From the NCBI RefSeq assembly GCF_002196515.1, contig NZ_CP018835.1, positions 2,852,001 to 2,916,000 on the forward strand: a stretch of 64,000 nt of DNA, in the 5' to 3' direction. The position numbers and the translations under genes were made by a program. The number at the start of each line of letters is the position of its first letter. Position 1 is the first letter of the stretch. The notes under the pieces are model-generated. The model saw nothing but the letters and a program-made list of their open reading frames with translations, had not been told where the DNA came from and did not search any database. The DNA is from Vibrio gazogenes (GTDB lineage: Bacteria > Pseudomonadota > Gammaproteobacteria > Enterobacterales > Vibrionaceae). Below are positions 8,604 to 16,403 of the stretch, piece by piece.

Positions 8604-9485
8604 ATGTCTAAGCCGTACCGGATGATGGAATGTTTGCAGCAGTATCAGGCAGAGCAGTTAGATACCACGATTCTGGAGAATGGGATCGGGATGTCATCTT
8701 GGTATAATCAACATGCGCTCGTTGATGTCGATTCCCCGGATCACCATACATTGAGTTTATATATCAAGGATGGTTACCAGTCTTTCCTGAAAACCCCGCA
8801 TGGCTGGCGTAACGGTGGGCGGCCTGATCGGCTGTGTTTAATGCCTAAAGATTACTCGTCTGTGTGGGATATTCGTGGGGCAATATCGTTTGTTCATTTC
8901 TATTTTACAGACCAGCATTTAAGCGATGTGGCGGAATCGGTCTGGGACAAGAGCCCATATGGGTTAAGTATTGATGAACGCATCTTTGCCGATGATCCGC
9001 AAATCACCACGCTATATCGACAATTTCTATTGAATCTGAGTTGGCATGATTCGGCTGACCGCTTAGCACTGAGTTCAGCGTCAACCTTGTTATTAACCCA
9101 CTTAGTGCGCCACTACACCAATTTTAAATGGCATCCGCTCCCCGTCACTGGTGGGCTTGCGCCTTTCCAGCTTGCCAGAGTCAAAGGCTATATTGACGCG
9201 AATCTGAGTGCCAATATACAACTCTCGGATTTGGCGGCAGTCGCAAATTTAAGTGAATATCATTTTGCCCGGATGTTTAAACAGTCTGCCGGACTGACAC
9301 CCCATCAATATGTGATGCAACAGCGCTTACTGTTGGCGAAAACACTGCTGAAGAAAACCGATCTATCTTTAGTCACCATCGCTTTACAGTGTGGTTTCAG
9401 TTCATCGGGGCACTTTTCCAATCGATTTAAACTTGCCAGCGGGTGTACCCCAAGCCAATATCGACAAAATTATATAACCCGGTAA
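8604..9485 (+). CDS. AraC-family transcriptional regulator
   Basis: DNA-binding regulator of 293 residues. The N-terminal half looks like a cupin-type sensor. The C-terminal 100 residues hold two helix-turn-helix units: IQLSDLAAVANLSEYHFARMF, then LVTIALQCGFSSSGHFSNRFK with the family GF.S.SHFS-like signature. The ATG at 8604 has GGAG 10 bases upstream; the ATG at 8597 is out of frame and closes at once. It is divergent from the EamA transporter and probably regulates it. Confidence 0.9.
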   Translation: MSKPYRMMECLQQYQAEQLDTTILENGIGMSSWYNQHALVDVDSPDHHTLSLYIKDGYQSFLKTPHGWRNGGRPDRLCLMPKDYSSVWDIRGAISFVHFYFTDQHLSDVAESVWDKSPYGLSIDERIFADDPQITTLYRQFLLNLSWHDSADRLALSSASTLLLTHLVRHYTNFKWHPLPVTGGLAPFQLARVKGYIDANLSANIQLSDLAAVANLSEYHFARMFKQSAGLTPHQYVMQQRLLLAKTLLKKTDLSLVTIALQCGFSSSGHFSNRFKLASGCTPSQYRQNYITR

Positions 9486-9565
9486 TCAAGACTGAAGCGT
9501 GGATTGCTCTGCCACCGGTCTGGTGTCGATGCCCCACGGAGGCAGGGCGTTTGAGCACGGGTGAC

Positions 9566-10144
9566 TTAATAGTTGATGGTTTTCTTAACCGGTGACGTCT
9601 TGACCTGTGACAAGGTTGCCATCAGGGCGGAGAGCTCAGGCAACAGCTTGGCGTGGCTCGGCGTATCATCCTGATCCAGCCAAATCAGCTTACCAATGTT
9701 CATCGGTTGCGCTTTCCGGGCTAACGTTTCAAGTTCGGGCAAATATTCCGCACCGGGGTGGCCTTTGCGCCGATAGGGCAGACGCTGCTTATAACGTTCA
9801 ACGACGGTCTCCGGCGACACTTGGTTCCACACTTCTATCACATGGTGAACATCGGATTGTTCGACATACTGGAGCAGTTCTTCTCTGGGGCGGAAACCAA
9901 ACCAGGCATCAACCACGTAAACACATTCGTCCGGGGCCTGGGCTATCGTATTCCAAATCACTTGATAAGCGGCCTGACCGAGTTTGCGGTTGAGTTTGCG
10001 GTCCACATCGTGATACAGCCCCATAAACGGCTCTTTAATGGTATCGATCGACAGATAGGGACAGGTGAAATAGTCGGCAATTTGAGCTGCCGTCGTGCTT
10101 TTGCCTGAAGCTGGAATTCCATTAACAAGAATGACAGTTTTCAT
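9566..10144 (-). CDS. P-loop kinase (zeta-toxin/AAA-like), last gene of the PTS operon
   Basis: A 192-residue nucleotide-binding protein with Walker A GIPASGKST at residues 9-17 and a later Arg-rich lid region (RLPYRRKGHPG). It resembles small-molecule kinases annotated as zeta-toxin or AAA proteins. Its start overlaps the stop of the IIA gene by 4 bases (ATGA), so translation is coupled. Position at the end of a sugar operon suggests a sugar or sugar-derivative kinase rather than a toxin, but nothing in the sequence fixes the substrate. There is no antitoxin-like neighbour. Confidence 0.78.
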   Translation of the reverse strand: MKTVILVNGIPASGKSTTAAQIADYFTCPYLSIDTIKEPFMGLYHDVDRKLNRKLGQAAYQVIWNTIAQAPDECVYVVDAWFGFRPREELLQYVEQSDVHHVIEVWNQVSPETVVERYKQRLPYRRKGHPGAEYLPELETLARKAQPMNIGKLIWLDQDDTPSHAKLLPELSALMATLSQVKTSPVKKTINY

Positions 10145-10578
10145 AGTAAATTCAGCACCTCTTCTTTCGTGGTCGCGTGTTTTAATTGCGCTCGCGTTTT
10201 TTCATCACTGAGTCGCTCAAAAATCGGTCGTAGTCCCTGTTCAATATGACTGTGACCATCTAAAGCACATAACATGATAATCAGATCAACCTCAGGACTT
10301 GATTGAATAGTAATCGGGTGTTTGAGTGTCACTAAACTAAAACCGAGCCGATTCACGCCGTCCTCGGGTCGCGCATGGGGCAGGGCAAACCGTTCGTCTT
10401 CGAATACGTAATAAGGGCCGGTTTCTTCAGTTGTTGCTTTAATCGCATTTAAATAAGAGAGATCAATAAATTGATGCTCTAACAGTGGACGGGCTGCAAT
10501 ATCGAGTGCATCTCGCCAGTCTTTCGCCTCCACTTGTAATTGGATCGCATCGGCTTCAACTAAAAGCTCTTTCAGCAT
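10141..10578 (-). CDS. PTS EIIA component, ascorbate/mannitol (UlaC) type
   Basis: Cytoplasmic 145-residue phosphocarrier that passes phosphate from HPr to the IIB protein. The active histidine is His68 in FALPHARPE. The family-typical GFSLVTLKHPI and LIIMLCALDGHSH follow. It belongs to the same operon as the separate IIB (13221-13511) and IIC (11749-13122) genes, completing a three-polypeptide enzyme II. The gene lies 12 bases after the 91-residue ORF and overlaps the P-loop kinase start. Confidence 0.9.
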   Translation of the reverse strand: MLKELLVEADAIQLQVEAKDWRDALDIAARPLLEHQFIDLSYLNAIKATTEETGPYYVFEDERFALPHARPEDGVNRLGFSLVTLKHPITIQSSPEVDLIIMLCALDGHSHIEQGLRPIFERLSDEKTRAQLKHATTKEEVLNLL

Positions 10579-10590
10579 AATGTTTCCTTC

Positions 10591-10866
10591 TCAGAAATTT
10601 TTTCGCGCCGTATTTCTCAGCTCATTCATTTTGTTAAACACATCGTTGACGCTATCTTTGTATGACGGAACTTGCGCATAAACTGAGGCTGCTTGGGTGT
10701 ATTTCACCAACAGCATTTGCCGGAGTGCGACATCATCCGGTTGTGCGGCATAGCGCTCTTCCAGTTGCAGAATGTCTTGATGAATCGCATCGGCCTGACT
10801 TTGGGTGACCTGCTTGTCTGCATGACTATCTGTATGATTGGCGAATAACTTTTTCAAAAATTGCAT
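10591..10866 (-). CDS. Small helical protein of unknown function
   Basis: A 91-residue protein I do not recognise. The start MQFLKKLFAN is followed by a hydrophilic, Gln/Asp-rich, probably all-helical body (ILQLEERYAAQ, LLVKYTQAASVYAQ). No cysteines, no signal peptide. GGGGGCACG lies just before the ATG. It sits between the aldolase and IIA genes, in the same direction with short gaps, so it is probably part of the operon and may assist the PTS or an enzyme of the pathway. Confidence 0.72.
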   Translation of the reverse strand: MQFLKKLFANHTDSHADKQVTQSQADAIHQDILQLEERYAAQPDDVALRQMLLVKYTQAASVYAQVPSYKDSVNDVFNKMNELRNTARKNF

Positions 10867-10919
10867 ACGTGCCCCCTCAATTGCCCCGCCGCAGCGGGGC
10901 TGTAAGCCATATCATTGAT

Positions 10920-11762
10920 TTAAGAGAATAAGCGCATTTTTTCAGCGATGACCTCTCTGACTGCTTTGCGCGCCGGAATAAAGAACTTACGCACCGAGTC
11001 ATCGACTTTACCGCTTGAGAACGTATCCTGGCAGTGTCTGACCCACTGAACATTCATCTCGGTGCCGACGTTGACTTTATCCATGCCGTGACGGATGACA
11101 TAACGCATATCTTCATCACTGACCCCGGTGCCGCCATGGAGAACCAGTGATTTGTCTACGGCTTGATGGATCTCTGCCAGCAGTGCGTGCTGAATATTGG
11201 TTTTAGCCGTGTAGGAACCATGTACCGTCCCGATGCTAACCGCCAGCATATCGACATCCGCCTGACTGACAAACTCTGTGGCCTCTGACACTGAAGTAAA
11301 GGCGATATCACTCTCTGCGACGGCCTTACCATCTTCGGCACCACCAATGGCGCCTAATTCGGCCTCGACAGTGACATTGAACTGACGGGCGTAGTCAATA
11401 ACGATATTGGTATTGGCGATATTTTCGCTGAGCGGCAAATGAGAGCCATCGTACATCACACTACTGAAACCACTGTCGATGGACTTTTTGATGTCATCGA
11501 TATTGGAGCAGTGATCCAGATGTAAACAGGTCGGCACATCGTGTGCTTTCGCCAAAGCTTTGATGGAAGCCACCAGTAACTCACGACCTAAATACTCCGC
11601 AGTCCCGGTTGAAATTTGGAGCATCAATGGTGAATTGGTATCGAGTGCTGCTTCGAAATATGCGGGAAGCATTTCAATACAGTGGACGTTAAATGACCCC
11701 ACCGCATGAAAACCACGCTGTTGTGCAATGGGCAAGAGTTGTTTGAAATTAAGCAGTTTCAT
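10920..11762 (-). CDS. Class II ketose-bisphosphate aldolase (tagatose/fructose-bisphosphate type)
   Basis: Zinc-dependent aldolase of 280 residues that splits a ketose 1,6-bisphosphate into dihydroxyacetone phosphate and an aldehyde. Zn ligands and active-site segments are visible: CLHLDHCSN, VEAELGAIGG, SIGTVHGSY, and LVLHGGTGV with the phosphate-binding glycine loop. The length fits the GatY/KbaY/FbaA-short subfamily. Its start overlaps the IIC stop by 14 bases. Paired with the phosphofructokinase-like gene at 13556-14536, it should cleave the bisphosphate made there. Which hexose epimer is used cannot be told from sequence. Confidence 0.92.
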   Translation of the reverse strand: MKLLNFKQLLPIAQQRGFHAVGSFNVHCIEMLPAYFEAALDTNSPLMLQISTGTAEYLGRELLVASIKALAKAHDVPTCLHLDHCSNIDDIKKSIDSGFSSVMYDGSHLPLSENIANTNIVIDYARQFNVTVEAELGAIGGAEDGKAVAESDIAFTSVSEATEFVSQADVDMLAVSIGTVHGSYTAKTNIQHALLAEIHQAVDKSLVLHGGTGVSDEDMRYVIRHGMDKVNVGTEMNVQWVRHCQDTFSSGKVDDSVRKFFIPARKAVREVIAEKMRLFS

Positions 11763-13122
11763 TGGTGATATCCTTGTTATCTTCAGAGCGAGAAAGAGAT
11801 TTGTTCACGAAATAGGTAATCGCGATGACAAACACGATGAACGTCACGACAAATCCCCAGTTGCCGTTAAAGGCGTTGCCGAGCAGCAGACCGGATGAAA
11901 TGACATCGGAGTCACTGAAGGTCACACCGACAAATCCATAGGTTTCAAGTAATGGGATGAGGATTGCGGGCAAGAAGGTGATAAACAAACCGTGGACCAC
12001 ACCACCGATGATTGCGCCACGTCTGCCGCCCATCGCGTTACCGAAAATGCCAGCCGTACCACCGGCGAAGAAGTTGGTTAATAATCCCGGCAGAATCATG
12101 GCGAGTCCGAATACTGGGAACAGGAGCATCCCAATCACAGTGCCCACCGTGGTAGATAAGAAACCTAAGATGACGGCATTGGGGGCATAGGGAAACAGCA
12201 CCGGACAATCTAACGCAGGTTTCGCATTCGGCACCAAACGCATCGCGATGCCCTGAAACGCAGGAACTAACTCTTGCAGCAATAAGCGGACCCCGGAGTA
12301 CAGGACAAATACGCCGGCGACAAAAACCATCGCCTGCATGAACGCATACATTAGGTAATTCATTCCATTTGAGTATTTCGCAATGTATTCCGGACCAGCG
12401 GCTAATGCCGGGATGAGGTACATCGGGATCATCACGACAGCCATCGACAGATAGGTGTCATTCAAGAAAGAGAATGCTTTCGGCAGTTGGATGTCTTCGG
12501 TTGATTTGGAGTTTTTGCCGACTACTTTCGCCACTGCGGCTTGCACCATATAACCAATGGTACAGAAATGCCCCAGTGCGATACTGTCGTTGCCTGTAAT
12601 ACGCCGTACCACAGGTTGTGCAATAGCGGGCATTGCGACAGCCATAATGCCACCGAAGATCCCACCGGTCAGAATCAGGGGGAGTCCGGTTAGTCCGGCT
12701 TTATAGCCAATGACTGCGCCAATGGTACTCATCCATAGCAGCGCCTGACCGGTGAGAAATATATATTTCCATGGTGTGAATCGGGCAATCAGTATATTGG
12801 TGGCGAATATGACGATGAGCGTTAAAGCCACTTCACTGCCTAACTGTTTATTAGCAACACCGGCAATGGCGGCAACATCAGTAATATAGCCCGTCATCCC
12901 GAAGCCCGTAGTAAATATTTGGTTTAAAAAGGTGAGGGTTTCGACAATAATATTAATACCAGCCATCATGACTAAAAAGCCAAGCATGGTTTTAAATGTA
13001 CCTTCAAAAATTTTACCGTAGGTTTTTTTCTGTAATATCAAACCGATCATGGCAATAAATGCAATCAGTATTGATGCCTGACCTAATAAGTCTTTTACAA
13101 TAAATTCGAAAAAGGCGCTCAT
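11749..13122 (-). CDS. PTS EIIC membrane component, ascorbate (UlaA/SgaT) family
   Basis: Integral inner-membrane permease of 457 residues with about eleven hydrophobic segments. Conserved stretches include FLVMMAGINIIV, GHFCTIGYMVQA and FPYAPNAVILGF, plus the repeated glycine-rich GGTAGIFGNAMGGRRGA near residue 350. It belongs to the UlaA-type enzyme IIC, whose members transport ascorbate and other acidic or pentose-like sugars. The phosphofructokinase and ketose-bisphosphate aldolase in the same operon argue for a hexose or hexulose derivative rather than ascorbate; there are no UlaD, UlaE, UlaF or UlaG homologues here. The gene is preceded by GGAGCACATATT. Confidence 0.92.
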   Translation of the reverse strand: MSAFFEFIVKDLLGQASILIAFIAMIGLILQKKTYGKIFEGTFKTMLGFLVMMAGINIIVETLTFLNQIFTTGFGMTGYITDVAAIAGVANKQLGSEVALTLIVIFATNILIARFTPWKYIFLTGQALLWMSTIGAVIGYKAGLTGLPLILTGGIFGGIMAVAMPAIAQPVVRRITGNDSIALGHFCTIGYMVQAAVAKVVGKNSKSTEDIQLPKAFSFLNDTYLSMAVVMIPMYLIPALAAGPEYIAKYSNGMNYLMYAFMQAMVFVAGVFVLYSGVRLLLQELVPAFQGIAMRLVPNAKPALDCPVLFPYAPNAVILGFLSTTVGTVIGMLLFPVFGLAMILPGLLTNFFAGGTAGIFGNAMGGRRGAIIGGVVHGLFITFLPAILIPLLETYGFVGVTFSDSDVISSGLLLGNAFNGNWGFVVTFIVFVIAITYFVNKSLSRSEDNKDITNETA

Positions 13123-13154
13123 AATATGTGCTCCATTTTTAATCAGTAGGGTGC

Positions 13155-13181
13155 CATAGCTTAATTTTTAATTAAGCTATG
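13155..13181 (-). repeat. Perfect 12-bp intercistronic hairpin between IIB and IIC
   Basis: CATAGCTTAATT and its exact reverse complement are separated by three T. It lies 32 bases upstream of the IIC start in the 98-bp IIB-IIC gap and is not followed by a T-run on the minus strand. It could adjust the ratio of upstream to downstream proteins by RNA processing or stability. Confidence 0.75.
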
Positions 13182-13220
13182 TTTGGGGGTTATATCAATA
13201 AAATAAATAGAGAAATATTA

Positions 13221-13511
13221 TTAATGATTAAAGAATTTATTTAATTTCTCTTCCATTTCATGACTGTCTGTAAATTTTTGGATAGTAATTATCTTTTCTG
13301 CATCCTCAGGAGAGGCGCTTGCTTTTATTGCGTCGGAGAATGAACTTGAGGTAATAATCGCATCAGGTTTTAATGCTAAAACTTCTGATACCGTTGTATG
13401 ATTTAAACTAAAATCAATACCGAGTTTTTCCAGTATCGGTTTGGCTGTCATTTCTAACGCAAAACTAGAGCCCAAACCACAACCGCATACACACCATATA
13501 TTATAAGTCAT
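13221..13511 (-). CDS. PTS EIIB component, ascorbate/galactitol (UlaB-like) type
   Basis: Cytoplasmic 96-residue phosphocarrier between IIA and IIC. The phosphocysteine loop is VCGCGLGSSF, with active Cys9; Cys7 and Cys11 flank it, which is unusual, since relatives typically have a single Cys there. A Rossmann-like alternation of strands and helices follows. Same direction as its neighbours, 44 bases after the phosphofructokinase-like gene. Confidence 0.9.
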   Translation of the reverse strand: MTYNIWCVCGCGLGSSFALEMTAKPILEKLGIDFSLNHTTVSEVLALKPDAIITSSSFSDAIKASASPEDAEKIITIQKFTDSHEMEEKLNKFFNH

Positions 13512-13555
13512 GAGTTAATCCTTCTTCATGTTCTACCTTTCATCACGTTATGTTT

Positions 13556-14536
13556 TCATATAATTTCTAATTGTTTTGCTAGTTTAAAATAGTGGCCTTC
13601 CTTATCAATTGTCCGGTTTTGCATTGTGTTGAGGTCCACCGGTATTGGTTTATTGCTGGCGTTGATGACAATGACTTTGTTTGCCATACCACTTTTTATA
13701 CAACGTACGACTTCGCTGGCAGCAATCGTACCTTGATAAATCTCTTCCGTTGTCGGGTTGCCATTTCTTAAACCAAAACCTAATGTTGTTTTTCTGATTC
13801 GGATACCAATTAAAGGTTCTAGTTGTTCTGCAACCGTATCAATCGATCCTTGAAATCCCGGGGTATATTCATGGGTATAACTTTCGGCACATAAAATAAT
13901 CACACTATTTTGAATCGCTAATTTATCTTTGACTCGGTTGGCTAATTCTTCAGTCGGAATCATATATTCAGGAATCAGTGCAAAGTCAGCATTCGATTTT
14001 ATTGCCGACTGGAGTGTTAATTCCCCGCAATATGCACCAAGCACTTCAACCATAAATACCCGATTCGGCAGTGCCCGACCGGTATTCCTTAATTTTGTGA
14101 CTTCATGTAATACTTCTTCACAGGCGGTTGAAAATCCAATCGTATATTCAGAGCCTTCTAGATCATTATCCACCGTCATGCCGACGCCAAAACAGTTCAC
14201 CCCATATTGACTAAGTTTATGGAGAAACTTCATCGATCCGTCACCGCCAGCTAAAATAAGCACAGATATTTTTTCTTTCTTCAAACGACTCGCAATCAAA
14301 TCATACTCTTTGGGATTTAAATATCGTTCTGAACGCCCCGATGAAATAATCGGCATTGAAGAAATCGAGTAATCAATCAAATCGCGATAGCTGATATCGA
14401 TCTTGCTACCGTTCAGCAATCCGTAGATACCGCCATTAAAAATAGTGATATCCGCACCGGACAGTCTAGCCACCTGAAATATAAAGTTATTGATACCGGC
14501 GCCATCTCCGCCACTAATCACGATACCAATTTTCAT
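13556..14536 (-). CDS. 6-phosphofructokinase-family enzyme
   Basis: First gene of the operon. The PfkA-type fold is shown by ISGGDGAGINNFI at the N-terminus (PfkA has TSGGDAPGMN), LAGGDGSMKFL, VGMTVDNDLEG with catalytic TxDND (PfkA TIDND), YTIGFSTACEE, and VEVLGAYCGELTL. At 326 residues it has the length of bacterial ATP-PfkA. GGDGS has the Gly-Asp-Gly that usually marks ATP- rather than pyrophosphate-dependent enzymes. Probable role: phosphorylate the sugar 6-phosphate delivered by the PTS at C-1, giving substrate for the aldolase of the same operon. It could instead act on tagatose-6-P or another epimer. Confidence 0.87.
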   Translation of the reverse strand: MKIGIVISGGDGAGINNFIFQVARLSGADITIFNGGIYGLLNGSKIDISYRDLIDYSISSMPIISSGRSERYLNPKEYDLIASRLKKEKISVLILAGGDGSMKFLHKLSQYGVNCFGVGMTVDNDLEGSEYTIGFSTACEEVLHEVTKLRNTGRALPNRVFMVEVLGAYCGELTLQSAIKSNADFALIPEYMIPTEELANRVKDKLAIQNSVIILCAESYTHEYTPGFQGSIDTVAEQLEPLIGIRIRKTTLGFGLRNGNPTTEEIYQGTIAASEVVRCIKSGMANKVIVINASNKPIPVDLNTMQNRTIDKEGHYFKLAKQLEII

Positions 14537-15004
14537 AGGTTTCTCCTTATTTTGTTATGGTTTGATTATTAAACACTCAATAAGGCTATGTTGTGATCAA
14601 GATCGACAAAAATTAGATCAAAAAACAATCTATGAATAAAAGAGATCTCAATCACAGGGTTTTATTGTGAGTTAAATCACATAAATATTTTATTTGTTAT
14701 TTAATTGTTAAAATTGGTGATGGGTGAATATAAGTAGAGTGAGAAGTGTATTTGATTCATGTGTGTCAGGTTGATCTATATCCAATCAATTTTTTACCTA
14801 CGAATAGAAAGTGGAGGTCTTTGTACCTTAAAAACATTATTTCGACAGTAAACCTCATGTGTAACCCCAAGTGATATCAGGCTGTTAAGCTTAAATTTAC
14901 CTTCATAATATGAACCATGGGCATATGGATAGTATTGATTACTTCAATATTTTGACTTCAATAATCTACGCGTCCACTGGATGTTTGCGAGTTGGAAGGT
15001 ATAT
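14537..15004. promoter_or_regulatory. Intergenic regulatory region between the PTS operon and a divergent hydrolase gene
   Basis: A 468-bp AT-rich gap. Its left part should hold the promoter of the leftward PTS operon, with three TGTGA-containing CRP-like elements (14592-14607, 14640-14655 and the strong 14666-14681). Nothing recognisable is seen at 14720-14990 apart from the ribosome binding site of the rightward gene. Confidence 0.6.
14666..14681. promoter_or_regulatory. CRP-binding site upstream of the PTS/phosphofructokinase operon
   Basis: TGTGA-GTTAAA-TCACA has both half-sites perfect with 6-bp spacing. It is 130 bases upstream of the leftward operon start, which fits catabolite control of a sugar operon. 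Confidence 0.8.
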
Positions 15005-16291
15005 ATGAAACTACATATTTTTTACAACGGTACAGATTCTAATTATGAAAAAGACTTTAGAGAGGAAGGACGTTTCATTCATGGTGAAATAGTTTCACGT
15101 TTTGGGAAGTATGCTAAAGATGCTCCTGGGCAAAATGACAATGTATTACGTATAAATGGTGTCGGTGGAAGTAAAGGTGGAAATGCTATATCAAGTGGAT
15201 TAGGTACAGCTTTTGGCGTGCAGATGAGAAGTGATGTACAAAATATTGTTACATTTGTGATGAATACAAGAACAAGAATGAAAGAGGCGATTCAACAAGG
15301 ACACAGTCACGATACTGAGCTTGTTGTAACGATGATGGGATGGAGTAGAGGTGGTATAGGTTGTATTTATGCGGCTAATATGGTGTCAAAAGTTTGGTGC
15401 GAACTTGATAAACTCGATGGTGCTCCTATCGTTCTTAAAATAAAAATCGTAGCAATGGACCCGGTATCAGGGCTCGGTACCAATGTACGAGCGCTGGATA
15501 TGGGATGGTTGGATCTTGCTGTCATGTCAACCGTTACGTGGATATCAAGTTATACACGTCAGTTTGGCGAAACGGTTGTCAACAATTTGAGAAAGCTCAA
15601 CAATCAACTTGTTAATTGGTGGGAACTTCCTGAGCATGTCACTGAATATCATGGCTTTTATGCGCATGACGAACGCTCTGTTGGTTTTGCTACCACAATG
15701 CCGACGATGACCGGGGTAGTTGATAACCGAAGTTTTCACCTTTACGGTGTGCCTGGTACGCATTCAACTTTGGTCGGTAATCTATACCCTTACGGTGGAG
15801 GAAATGCCGCGGCAAATGGCGCTCCATCTCAAGTAGGACTACACATTTATCGCTCAGTGGTTAGAAAGGTCGCTAAGTTGATGCATGCTTGGCACGTTGA
15901 GTTTCATGCGGATTATGTACAGTGGCTACAATCACTCAATATTCATGAAGATCTAACGATTGCAGGTGTGCCAGTGATCACTTTCGAAGAGCTCGCGCAT
16001 TACAAATCTGAAGCACAACTTGTTTCTATCGTACCCAGTTTTTTAAATCCTTTAAATCAAAAGGATGTCGGACCGCTCACAGATGGACGAGGTGTTTATA
16101 TCGGTGGGAATAAACAAGATCGGAAGTGGAAACCAGCAAGCAGTATTTCACAATTTATGAATGAAAAAAATACCAAATCATCCGTAGATAGCATGTGGCA
16201 GTGGATTGTTGGCAGCGAAACAAAGTTAGAAAAGCTCGGTGGTAATGTACAAGCGCATGATTATAATTTTGCTGATTCTGATTGGACATGA
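15005..16291 (+). CDS. Putative serine hydrolase, distantly DUF2235/Tle1-like
   Basis: A 428-residue protein starting MKLHIFYNGTDSN. The pattern suggests an alpha/beta hydrolase. The nucleophile elbow is MGWSRGG (Ser114), the strand IKIVAMDPV carries a likely acid Asp152, and YGVPGTHSTLVG gives a candidate His253. Order and spacing resemble DUF2235 proteins, which include the Tle1 phospholipase effectors of type VI secretion (GFSRG, D, PGxH). There is no signal peptide, no membrane segment, and no VgrG, Hcp or immunity-like gene adjacent. The start at 15005 has GGAAGG 5 bases upstream; an in-frame ATG at 14981 lacks one. The gene is isolated between divergent and convergent neighbours. Function is inference. 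Confidence 0.65.
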   Translation: MKLHIFYNGTDSNYEKDFREEGRFIHGEIVSRFGKYAKDAPGQNDNVLRINGVGGSKGGNAISSGLGTAFGVQMRSDVQNIVTFVMNTRTRMKEAIQQGHSHDTELVVTMMGWSRGGIGCIYAANMVSKVWCELDKLDGAPIVLKIKIVAMDPVSGLGTNVRALDMGWLDLAVMSTVTWISSYTRQFGETVVNNLRKLNNQLVNWWELPEHVTEYHGFYAHDERSVGFATTMPTMTGVVDNRSFHLYGVPGTHSTLVGNLYPYGGGNAAANGAPSQVGLHIYRSVVRKVAKLMHAWHVEFHADYVQWLQSLNIHEDLTIAGVPVITFEELAHYKSEAQLVSIVPSFLNPLNQKDVGPLTDGRGVYIGGNKQDRKWKPASSISQFMNEKNTKSSVDSMWQWIVGSETKLEKLGGNVQAHDYNFADSDWT

Positions 16292-16403
16292 GCCTTATTG
16301 TTGCAACCTCTGAGAAGTCATCGAAGTTCTGGTGTGTTTTTCGTTTGTTGAGTATCAAAGGTTGCGATAAAGCTAAGCTGCCAGAGTACATCGACACTGT
16401 TTA

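Noticed and set aside
9566..10144. Zeta toxin of a toxin-antitoxin pair
   Set aside because: The P-loop fold is shared, but the gene is translationally coupled to a PTS IIA gene and no epsilon-type antitoxin is adjacent.
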